Shown here in pieces: positions 18,272 through 25,529 of a DNA stretch of 64,000 nt. The stretch is from Novosphingobium meiothermophilum (GTDB taxonomy: Bacteria > Pseudomonadota > Alphaproteobacteria > Sphingomonadales > Sphingomonadaceae), in the NCBI RefSeq assembly GCF_003171715.1, contig NZ_QGHL01000008.1:62001-126000 (forward strand), written 5' to 3'. The notes below the pieces were generated by a model, which ran no database searches, was not told the origin of the DNA, and was given only the letters and a program-made list of their open reading frames with translations. Made by a program: the position numbers and the translations under genes. Numbering within the stretch: the first letter of the stretch is position 1; each line of letters begins with the position of its first letter.

Positions 18272-20200
18272 CTATCGCATCTTCTTGAGCAGCCAGGAGA
18301 AGCTCTCTCCGCTGCGGGGAATCTTGGCGATGACGACAAGTTGCCGCGTGCCCACGGGACGCCCGGCGCCATCGGCCCAGAGGCTTTCCTCGATCGACAC
18401 CGGATCGCGGCCCGAACGGAACTGCCACAGGCTGCCATCCGGCAGGGCAAGCGTTACGCCTTTCCCGTCCGCGCTGGCGGACAGCTCGATATGCGGGCCG
18501 AGATGGAAGCGCAAGGCAACGTTGATCATGCCGCGCTTCCCCTTGCGCCCGGTCGGGACGAGCAGATCCTCGCCGCGCAGTTCGGTGCCATCATCGCGCA
18601 GGATCAGGATGCGCCGGTGGGTGAGGCCGAAGCGGCTGACATAGCCGTTGTGGCTGGCCTCGACCCGCGTGGCGCCGGGACCGGCACCGGTTGCAGCCAG
18701 TGTGCGCCGGTCAACCTCGACTTCGGAAACCCCCGAACCGAGGCGGCCATTGATGAGCACGGCCGTGGAATTGAAATCCTCGATCGTCAGGGTGGAATGT
18801 GCGGCAGTGGCGCGCAGGCCCTGTTCCAGCCTCAACGGAATCAGCCCGCCCGCAAAGGCAGCGCCCCCGCAGTTGACGATCAGGCGTTCCCTGCCGTGAC
18901 TGAACTCGAAGGCAAGGGTTGACGCACAGCCATCGCGGGCGTGGCGCGCAACCGGCGGCGGCCCGGCATCGAATTGCAGCACGGCCTTGCCGGCGCTGAC
19001 GCGCTGGTATCCCCACTGGCGCGCATCGCGCAAAGGCCGTGTGCGGATGCCGCTGGCCTTCACCAGAGCCTCGATCCGCTCTGCATCGAGGGCGCCTGCG
19101 CCCTGCCAGTTGCCAAGGCCGCCATCGCCGTGCAGCAGCGCCAGCAGCGGCGGGACCAGCAGGGTCAGCATGGTCTGGATCTGGGGCAGAGGTTCGGCGC
19201 GCACTGCTTCGTAGCAGGCGCGCAGGCCGATGAGCAGTTCGATCGCCTCGATCTGGCAAAGCGGGCTGCGCGAGAGGACGCCCCCGTCATCGCTGACCAG
19301 TTCGCCCAGCGCGCGCACCAGCCCTGCTTCGGCAAAGAGGCGCCGTGGCTTGCCGTCGGCCATGATCAGCCCCGTGGCGACAAGGCCGCACCAGCCCGCC
19401 ACTTCGCCCAGATGGTCGTCGGCCTTGCTTACCCTGCGGTCAAGCCAGCGCGCCGTATCCTCGATGGTGTGCAGAACCTTGTTGCGAAAGGCGCGATCCT
19501 GCCCCGAAAGGATCAGCGGAGCATGGACCATCCAGTTGAGCAGGCGGTGGCCGACATTGCCGATGCTCCACGCAGGCGTTGGATCAGGGGAAGGGTTGGC
19601 GGCAAGCCACGTGGCAAGGATGCGTTCGGCCACCTGCGCGCATTGCGGACGCGGACCCCCTGCTTCCAGATCACGCAGCCAGCGAAAGCCATGCACCATG
19701 CGTTCAAAGGCCGGGGCAAGGCGGGGGCCGGCAAAGGCCGTATCGGCAATCGGCGATTTGTAGCCATGGATCAGGAAATGCCCGGCGCGCAGGGCCTTGC
19801 CCGCGGCGGGATCGCCCGCAAGCGGGGCAAGGACGGTGGCGGTCAGCCGGGTCTTGCCGCGCTTGCGGAAGGGCTGGGCAAGCCCGATCCCGTAGGCGAA
19901 GCGCAGCAGCCGGTCTCCTGCGCCGAGCGAGGGCGGCGCAAAGTCGGCCAGAGCAAGCGCCCGGCCGGGTTCGATTACGCCTGCTTCGATCTGGGGCGGG
20001 GCGATCAGGGGCGCTTCCATGCCCGGCGCGGACGCGGCTGCGGATCGGGGAGCGGAAAGAGGGCTGTCGGTCGGTTCGGCCAGCGGTTCCTCCATCTCTG
20101 GGCGCAAGGGCACTGCGCGCCGATCTGCGGCCTGACCTGCGCCAGCGCCGGGTGCGGCCGCAGGACGACTTCCGGCATCGGGGAAGCCGCCTTGCTGCAT
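18272..20200 (-). CDS. Heparinase II/III-like protein
   Basis: A 642-residue protein. Residues 1 to about 65 are low-complexity and Pro/Ala-rich. The middle is an alpha-alpha toroid (WSIGNVGHRLLNWMVHAPLIL, WLDRRVSKADDHLGEVAGW, DGGVLSRSPLCQIEAIELL). The C-terminal beta-sandwich, heparinase II/III-like (about 400-625), has GCASTLAFEFSHGRERLIVNCGG and ATAAHSTLTIEDFNS. The family degrades acidic polysaccharides, but this chromosomal copy between rpe and purH is conserved in sphingomonads with no proven substrate. No signal peptide is visible at the annotated start, so location is uncertain; internal starts (for example at Met61) are possible. One base separates it from the rpe stop. Confidence 0.82.
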   Translation of the reverse strand: MQQGGFPDAGSRPAAAPGAGAGQAADRRAVPLRPEMEEPLAEPTDSPLSAPRSAAASAPGMEAPLIAPPQIEAGVIEPGRALALADFAPPSLGAGDRLLRFAYGIGLAQPFRKRGKTRLTATVLAPLAGDPAAGKALRAGHFLIHGYKSPIADTAFAGPRLAPAFERMVHGFRWLRDLEAGGPRPQCAQVAERILATWLAANPSPDPTPAWSIGNVGHRLLNWMVHAPLILSGQDRAFRNKVLHTIEDTARWLDRRVSKADDHLGEVAGWCGLVATGLIMADGKPRRLFAEAGLVRALGELVSDDGGVLSRSPLCQIEAIELLIGLRACYEAVRAEPLPQIQTMLTLLVPPLLALLHGDGGLGNWQGAGALDAERIEALVKASGIRTRPLRDARQWGYQRVSAGKAVLQFDAGPPPVARHARDGCASTLAFEFSHGRERLIVNCGGAAFAGGLIPLRLEQGLRATAAHSTLTIEDFNSTAVLINGRLGSGVSEVEVDRRTLAATGAGPGATRVEASHNGYVSRFGLTHRRILILRDDGTELRGEDLLVPTGRKGKRGMINVALRFHLGPHIELSASADGKGVTLALPDGSLWQFRSGRDPVSIEESLWADGAGRPVGTRQLVVIAKIPRSGESFSWLLKKMR

Positions 20201-20201
20201 A

Positions 20202-20861
20202 TCAGCCCAGCGCCTTCAATGCAGCAATGTTTGCCCGGTATTGCGATGGCCCGCCCCGGAAGGACGCGGTGCCGGCCACCAGCACATCGGCCCCGGCATC
20301 CACGCACGAGCGGATGGTCTTGGTATCAACCCCGCCATCGACCTCAAGATGAATATCCCGGCCCGACTTGTCGATCATCTTGCGCACGGCCTCGATCTTG
20401 CGAAGCTGGCTGGAGATGAAGCTCTGCCCGCCGAAACCGGGATTGACGCTCATCACCAGAACGAGGTCCACATCGTCGATCAGGTAATCGAGCATCTTGG
20501 CCGGGGTTCCCGGATTGAGCGAGACACCCGCCTTCTTGCCCAATGCCTTGATCGCCTGCACCGTGCGGTGGATGTGCGGGCCTGCTTCGGGGTGGACGGT
20601 GATGATATCGGCCCCTGCTTGGGCAAAGGCTTCAAGATAGGCGTCCACCGGCGAGATCATGAGGTGCACGTCGAACGGCTTGGCGCTGTGGGGGCGCAGC
20701 GCCTTTACCACCATGGGGCCGATGGTGATGTTGGGCACGAAATGCCCGTCCATCACGTCGACATGGATCCAGTCGGCCCCGGCTTCGTCGATGGCGCGCA
20801 CTTCCTCGCCAAGCCGGGCGAAGTCTGCCGACAGAATGGAAGGGGCAATCAACGGTGTCAT
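20202..20861 (-). CDS. rpe: Ribulose-phosphate 3-epimerase
   Basis: 219 residues, a TIM barrel that interconverts ribulose-5-phosphate and xylulose-5-phosphate. [56 protein letters not shown] and [10 protein letters not shown] supply the metal-binding His/Asp set and the phosphate site. First gene of the minus-strand cluster; its promoter lies in 20862-21225, with an 8-bp inverted repeat about 70 bp upstream. Confidence 0.96.
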   Translation of the reverse strand: MTPLIAPSILSADFARLGEEVRAIDEAGADWIHVDVMDGHFVPNITIGPMVVKALRPHSAKPFDVHLMISPVDAYLEAFAQAGADIITVHPEAGPHIHRTVQAIKALGKKAGVSLNPGTPAKMLDYLIDDVDLVLVMSVNPGFGGQSFISSQLRKIEAVRKMIDKSGRDIHLEVDGGVDTKTIRSCVDAGADVLVAGTASFRGGPSQYRANIAALKALG

Positions 20862-21225
20862 CGGCGCGCATCTTCCTGCATCGGGTGGCAGGGTTCATGG
20901 ATGCACGCATCGGTGCCTGCAAACGGCCACCCCACAGGTTCAGCGCTTACCTGTGGCGAATCGGCCTAACAAGCATTTGCGCCATCCTTATCCACACGGA
21001 ATGACCCGATCCGGGGCGATCTGCGCGCCTCTGCCCTGTGCTGAACCGCCGCCAACCAAAGGGTTCAGCGGCTATTCAGTGCGACATTCATACTTAACGA
21101 TCAGCGAAACTGTCGGTATGTGTCCGGCACGCACGGGTGCGGAAAGGTTGGAAGAACCGCGCTTATTTGAACGCCGCTGGCAGAATGCTGCCATAGTATC
21201 ACGTTGGATTCGGGGCCTTTTGATT
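20862..21225. other. Divergent rpe/DUF2141 intergenic region with inverted repeat and a perfect DnaA box
   Basis: This 364-bp gap has no convincing gene. It holds CCACAGGT (20932-20939) and its exact complement ACCTGTGG (20949-20956) across 9 bases, 71 bp upstream of rpe, a candidate operator or hairpin. It also holds one perfect consensus DnaA box TTATCCACA at 20988-20996. The right half, nearer the DUF2141 gene, contains AT-richer stretches such as CATACTTAACGATC that may hold its promoter. Confidence 0.6.
20988..20996 (+). promoter_or_regulatory. Perfect consensus DnaA box
   Basis: TTATCCACA matches the bacterial DnaA box at all nine positions. It is a single site, about 11 kb from the candidate origin, which suggests DnaA control of rpe or the DUF2141 gene, or titration, or chance. 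Confidence 0.45.
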
Positions 21226-21720
21226 ATGACCAAGCCGAGACGTTGGCGCGCCGCGGCGGCCATTCCTGTTGCCATCGTGGCGGCCCTGACCGCCTGGGGA
21301 TCAAGCGCTGCGGCGGCAACGCCCAACTGCGCCGGGCCTGCCAGCGACACCTGGATCAATATCACGATCGACGGCGTGCGTAATGGCAATGGCCTGATGG
21401 CGGTCACGCTCTATGCCGACGAGCCGCGCAAGTTCCTCGCCAAGAAGGGTTCGCTCTATGTGGGGCGGGTTGATGCGACGGCGCCGGAAACCCGCATGTG
21501 CCTGTTTGTGCCCAAGCCCGGCATTTATGCCATCGCCGTCTATCACGACGAGGATGCCAGCGGCCGGATCAACCGCAGCGGCATGCTTGGCCTGCCGGAG
21601 GAAGGTTTCGGCTTTTCCAACAATCCGCCAACTGTGGCGAGCATTCCCTCGTTCCGTTCGGTGCGGTTGCACATCGCCAAGACCGGCCTTTCGACCCGGA
21701 TCAGCCTGCGCTACCCCTGA
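21226..21720 (+). CDS. DUF2141 family exported protein
   Basis: A 164-residue protein with a signal peptide of about 33 residues (RRWRAAAAIPVAIVAALTAWGSSAAAA). The mature part fits DUF2141: ITIDGVRNGNGLMAVTLYADEPRKFL, then YAIAVYHDEDASGRINRSGMLGLPEEGFGFSNN. It is a small beta-rich periplasmic protein without known activity. The ATG at 21226 is chosen because it begins the signal peptide; longer in-frame starts would add a long unconserved tail. Convergent with the nucleotidyltransferase gene. Confidence 0.85.
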   Translation: MTKPRRWRAAAAIPVAIVAALTAWGSSAAAATPNCAGPASDTWINITIDGVRNGNGLMAVTLYADEPRKFLAKKGSLYVGRVDATAPETRMCLFVPKPGIYAIAVYHDEDASGRINRSGMLGLPEEGFGFSNNPPTVASIPSFRSVRLHIAKTGLSTRISLRYP

Positions 21721-21732
21721 CGCCGCCGCGGA

Positions 21733-22509
21733 TCAGCGCTCGCTGTCGGCAATCTGCGGGGGCATGATGCCTGCCATGGCGAAAGTCTGCGCAAGGTGCC
21801 AGGGGGCCAGTTCCTCGGCCAAGGCGTGAGCGCGCGGATCGTCCACGTCCATCCACCACGCATCCTCGATGTCCATGGTTCCGGCGCGGCCCTTGTCGGC
21901 AAGCCGCTGCATCCCGTCGGAAAGCGATCCGGGCCTGCCATCGGCAATGGCCTCGCGGATGGCCACCGCCAGTTCGGGCGTTGCCAGAAATGCCCCGCAG
22001 TCAACCGCATCATAGGGGCTGATCGTCTTGCCGATGGCGGTGATGCGGCCTTCATCGTCAAGCCTGACCCACGTGGCATCGTCAGGATCGACCAGCGGAT
22101 TGTCGATGCGGCGATCGATGGCCAGCGTAACCCCGCGCGTCGGCCGGTCTTCCTGCATCAGTCGGGCAAGGATGTCGGCCTCGAAGATGTGGTCGGCCAT
22201 CATCAGAAGGTAATTGCCTTCGCACCGCGTGGCGCCTGCCATGACCGAGTGGCCATTGGGTGTCGACCAGTCGGACAGGCGGACCGGGATGATCTCGATC
22301 CCTGCGCGCAGCGAAAGCCCGGCGAGGAAGGATTCCAGCATGTCGGCACGGTGCCCTGTCACCACGATCACGCGCGTGACCCCGGCCAGCATGGCCTGCC
22401 GCACGCCGATCTCGATCAGCGGCATTCCCGCAACCGGGGTGAGCGGCTTGGATGGGGAAAGTTCGGCAAGGCGGCTGCCATAACCGGCAGCGATGATGAG
22501 GGCATCCAT
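21733..22509 (-). CDS. MobA/GlmU-like nucleotidyltransferase, probable CTP:inositol-1-phosphate cytidylyltransferase
   Basis: A 258-residue sugar-1-phosphate nucleotidyltransferase. The N-terminal motif LIIAAGYGSRLAELSPSKPL (residues 4-23) binds the NTP, HSVMAGA is in the middle, and MMADHIF carries the metal-binding Asp. It acts in the cytoplasm, joining an NTP with a sugar- or polyol-1-phosphate. Its neighbour makes inositol-1-phosphate and a CDP-alcohol phosphatidyltransferase follows, so CDP-inositol is the likeliest product. That is context inference; base and sugar specificity cannot be read by eye. The start at 22509 (MDALIIAAGYG) is chosen over one at 22566 that gives an unconserved 19-residue tail. 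A GC hairpin (22552-22581) separates it from ino1, so it may be only partly co-transcribed. Confidence 0.8.
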   Translation of the reverse strand: MDALIIAAGYGSRLAELSPSKPLTPVAGMPLIEIGVRQAMLAGVTRVIVVTGHRADMLESFLAGLSLRAGIEIIPVRLSDWSTPNGHSVMAGATRCEGNYLLMMADHIFEADILARLMQEDRPTRGVTLAIDRRIDNPLVDPDDATWVRLDDEGRITAIGKTISPYDAVDCGAFLATPELAVAIREAIADGRPGSLSDGMQRLADKGRAGTMDIEDAWWMDVDDPRAHALAEELAPWHLAQTFAMAGIMPPQIADSER

Positions 22510-22551
22510 GAGACGATCCGGCGAAAAGGAAGGGGCGGTGTTCAAACGAAA

Positions 22552-22581
22552 CGGCCGGCCAGACAATCGCCCGGCCGGCCG
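22552..22581 (-). terminator. Hairpin after ino1
   Basis: Perfect 9-bp inverted repeat (CGGCCGGCC at 22552-22560 with 22573-22581, loop 12), followed on the minus strand by GTTTCGTTTG. It lies between the ino1 stop and the nucleotidyltransferase start and probably weakens read-through. Confidence 0.6.
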
Positions 22582-22608
22582 CTTTCGCTTGCGCGCGTGG
22601 CGACGCGC

Positions 22609-23709
22609 TTATTCGGCGGCGAGCTTTTCGACCGAGGCGTATTCCTCGACCATCTGCGCGGCGACGTCGTCGTTGAACTGCTGCGGCGGGTGCTTGCAGA
22701 AATAGGCCGACGGGCCGATCAGAGCACCACCTTCGCCGCGGTCAAGCGCCACCTTGCAGCAGCGGATGGCATCCATCACGCAGGCTGCCGAGTTCGGGCT
22801 GTCCTCAACCGAAAGGCGCAGTTCGAGGTTCATCGGAACATTGCCCCACTGGGCGCCTTCGAGGCGCAGGAAGCACAGCTTGTTGTCCTTCTGCCAGGGA
22901 ACATAGTCCGAAGGACCGACGTGGATGTTCTCGTCGTCGAGGCGTTGGGCCAGCATGGCCTGCACGGCTTCGGTCTTCGATTCCTTCTTGCTGCCCAGAC
23001 GCTGACGATCGAGCATGTTCATGAAATCGGTGTTGCCGCCGGTGTTGAGCTGGTAGGTGCGCTCCACGTTCACGCCGCGGGCGGCGAAGAGGCTGGACAG
23101 CACGCGGTGCACGATCGTGGCACCGACCTGGGCCTTGATATCGTCGCCCACGATGGGGATGCGCTTTTCGCGGAAGCGCGCTTCCCATTCCGGAGTCGAG
23201 GCGATGAAAACGGGCATGCAGTTGACGACGGCAACGCCGGCTTCAAGCGCGCATTCCATGTAGAATTCGGTGGCTTCCTGCGAACCGACGGGGAGGAAGT
23301 TGAGGAGGACTTCCGCGCCCGAATCCTTGAGAGCCTTCACGATGTCGGCCTGCGTGGCTTCCGGTTCGTCGGCCACGATGAAGCCCTTTTCGCCAACCGT
23401 GGTCATGTGCGGGGCAACGCCGTCCGACACGCGGCCCATGATGACCTTGCCGCCGGTGAGGGGCACATTGGGCTGGAACACGGTGGTGTTGTTCGGCGCG
23501 GCGAAGATGGCTTCGGCAATATCCTTGCCGACCTTGCGCGCGTCGACATCGATGCCGAGCACGAAATCAACGTCGCCGGCGCCATAGCCGCCGATCCGGT
23601 CGTGGATGAGCCCCTGCGACGAATTGTTGTTGCGGTAGTAGGCAACACCCTGCACCAGCGAACTGGCGCAGTTGCCCACGCCGATCACGGCGACCTTGAT
23701 TGGCTTCAT
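22609..23709 (-). CDS. ino1: Myo-inositol-1-phosphate synthase
   Basis: 366 residues. It converts glucose-6-phosphate to L-myo-inositol-1-phosphate with NAD in the cytoplasm, the entry step of inositol synthesis. It closely resembles the actinobacterial (Mycobacterium) form: VIGVGNCASSLVQGV (Rossmann loop, 8-22), LGIDVDARKVGKDIAEAIFA, LPVGSQEAT, VPIVGDDIKAQVGATI, LNTGGNTDFMNML, and IGPSDYVPWQ with the expected active-site Lys downstream (QKDNKLCFLRLEG). Such synthases are uncommon in Gram-negative bacteria. A 6-bp inverted repeat at 23730-23744 lies just upstream of the start. The nucleotidyltransferase gene follows on the same strand. Confidence 0.95.
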   Translation of the reverse strand: MKPIKVAVIGVGNCASSLVQGVAYYRNNNSSQGLIHDRIGGYGAGDVDFVLGIDVDARKVGKDIAEAIFAAPNNTTVFQPNVPLTGGKVIMGRVSDGVAPHMTTVGEKGFIVADEPEATQADIVKALKDSGAEVLLNFLPVGSQEATEFYMECALEAGVAVVNCMPVFIASTPEWEARFREKRIPIVGDDIKAQVGATIVHRVLSSLFAARGVNVERTYQLNTGGNTDFMNMLDRQRLGSKKESKTEAVQAMLAQRLDDENIHVGPSDYVPWQKDNKLCFLRLEGAQWGNVPMNLELRLSVEDSPNSAACVMDAIRCCKVALDRGEGGALIGPSAYFCKHPPQQFNDDVAAQMVEEYASVEKLAAE

Positions 23710-23729
23710 GAACTACGATCCCTTCAGAC

Positions 23730-23744
23730 AGACGCAACGCGTCT
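23730..23744 (-). promoter_or_regulatory. Inverted repeat in the ino1 leader
   Basis: AGACGC (23730-23735), three bases, GCGTCT (23739-23744), a perfect 6-bp dyad lying 21-35 bp before the ino1 start. A possible operator or leader hairpin; the remainder of 23745-23998 shows no gene. Confidence 0.35.
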
Positions 23745-23998
23745 CAATGTCACGTCATTGTGAAATCGCGCGCCAAAAGCAAGAAGTTTGCGTCCGGTCA
23801 AGCGCGTTGAGTGGCTGGAGCATGGGGTTCCTGCCCTTTCGTGCGGTTTTTCACACACTGGTGCGCTTCCTGCACCACCCCCCGGCAATCATGGCCCGGC
23901 ACTCATGACGATGCCCTTACTGCAAACGGGCTGCCGACGCCAGTGCGCTTGCAGTGCCGCAGAGCAGACAGCGGCGGCAAATCCATCTCCGCGCATCG

Positions 23999-25291
23999 TC
24001 AGGCCGGGAGATTGCCTTCGCGCAGCAACCCTGCGGAAATCGGCCATTCGGAGCGGCCAAGGCCCAGCCTTGCCGCCGCCCGTTCGGCGCCGAACTCCGC
24101 GAACAGGGTTTCGTAGTGCGCCACCATGGCATCGACCGCGAAACGCTGGACGCGCGCCTTTCCCGCCGCGATCAGACGGGCGCGATGCGCAGGATCGGCG
24201 ATCATCCGTGCCATCACGCGCGCCAGCGTTGCGGCATCATCGACCGGTACGATCTCGCCCGATATGCCCGGTTCGACAATGTCGCGCGGGCCGTAGCTGC
24301 AATCGGCATGGACAACCGGAACGCCGCAGGCCAGCCCTTCGGCAAGGGCCGTCGGGAAGCCTTCCCAGCGCGAGGGCTGCACCATGAGGTCCGCCCGCGC
24401 CATCCATGCATAGGGATTGGCCACAAAGCCGGTGAAGCGCACATGGCTGGCAACGCCCAGCGTGGACGCCAGTGCCTGCAACTCGCCCAGACAGGGGCCT
24501 TCGCCCAGAAGGACCAGATCGTGGGTGCGCCACAGGCCGCTGCTGGCGTAGGCCGAAAGCAGCGTATCCTGCCCTTTCTGATAGGCAAGCCTGCCCACGT
24601 TGACGATGAAGGGCCGTTCGGGAAGCCCGTCCACGGGCTGGGCGACAGCGGCGGCGATTGCTTCCAGGTCGATCGGGTTGTTGATCATCCTGACCTGTGT
24701 GGCGCCAAGCCGCAGGTCACCGACAAGGCCGCAGGCCATGTCGGACGAGTTGGTGAGAATCGCATCGGCCTTGCGATAGACATGTCGTGTCAGACGCAGC
24801 GAAAGCGACTTGATGAGCGCGTTGGGCGATTCCCGGTCAGCCACGGCGAGGACATTGTTGCCTTCGCGAATGATCCACCGCGGCCTTGATGACAGGCCGC
24901 GCATGGCCAGCCAGGTGAGAAGGGCCGTGCCCTTGAAGAAGCTCATCACCACGTCGGGCTGGACCTGTTCGATGATGTGGCGGAACGCGGCCGGGCCATG
25001 GAAGGCGGCCTTCGTCAAGGTGGCGGGCTTGAACAGGGCGCGGTTCTCGCCCTCGAAGCGGAAGTGCTCTTCCGATTGCGGGGCGACGATCACGCGCGCC
25101 GGATCGATCGAATCGAGATAGTGGCCGCTGGCCCGCAGCAGGCCGAGCCGAAGGTCGAACCGGGACGTGTCGACCCGCTCCATCAGCTTGGCCGTGACTC
25201 GTTCGGCACCGCCGCCCACCCATGAACCCATGAGAAAGAGGCAACGGATCCGGGCGTCCGCCTTCAGGGCCGAGGTGGGCGATTGATACAT
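23999..25291 (-). CDS. Family 4 glycosyltransferase
   Basis: A 430-residue GT-B glycosyltransferase. The N-terminal acceptor half has MGSWVGGGAERVTAKLM and the C-terminal GT1 nucleotide-sugar domain has VNVGRLAYQKGQDTLL and the E(x7)E-type WEGFPTALAEGLACGVPVV. It transfers a sugar from a nucleotide donor to an unknown acceptor at the inner face of the inner membrane. It lies between ino1 and the CDP-alcohol phosphatidyltransferase, so an inositol-phosphate lipid acceptor (compare PimA on mycobacterial PI) is an attractive inference. The ATG at 25291 (MYQSPTSALK) is preferred to a start at 25336 whose extra residues look unconserved. Confidence 0.8.
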   Translation of the reverse strand: MYQSPTSALKADARIRCLFLMGSWVGGGAERVTAKLMERVDTSRFDLRLGLLRASGHYLDSIDPARVIVAPQSEEHFRFEGENRALFKPATLTKAAFHGPAAFRHIIEQVQPDVVMSFFKGTALLTWLAMRGLSSRPRWIIREGNNVLAVADRESPNALIKSLSLRLTRHVYRKADAILTNSSDMACGLVGDLRLGATQVRMINNPIDLEAIAAAVAQPVDGLPERPFIVNVGRLAYQKGQDTLLSAYASSGLWRTHDLVLLGEGPCLGELQALASTLGVASHVRFTGFVANPYAWMARADLMVQPSRWEGFPTALAEGLACGVPVVHADCSYGPRDIVEPGISGEIVPVDDAATLARVMARMIADPAHRARLIAAGKARVQRFAVDAMVAHYETLFAEFGAERAAARLGLGRSEWPISAGLLREGNLPA

Positions 25292-25529
25292 CAGGTTCCC
25301 GGTTTCGCAGTTTCGCGCGCCCGATGCCACCCGCACACGCCTTCGGCAAGTAACTTACCGCGTTAATAGCGACAAGATGCTACCTTTCGGCAACAGTTTG
25401 CCCCAACTTCGGTTCGCTGATTGCGTCGTTTTCGTGAACCGAAGCTGTATGAATGCGTCCGGCGTGTGCAGGATTTGGCATGGATGCCCGCCTTGATGTA
25501 TGCGCACAGCCCCACATGAAAGGTGATCG

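Noticed and set aside
16672..18288. A 538-residue plus-strand frame antisense to purH
   Set aside because: High-GC antisense shadow. Translation is rich in His, Arg and Gly with no motifs, and the minus strand encodes full-length PurH.
18941..20419. A 492-residue plus-strand frame across the heparinase-like and rpe genes
   Set aside because: Antisense to two minus-strand genes; no family motif, and translation looks random.
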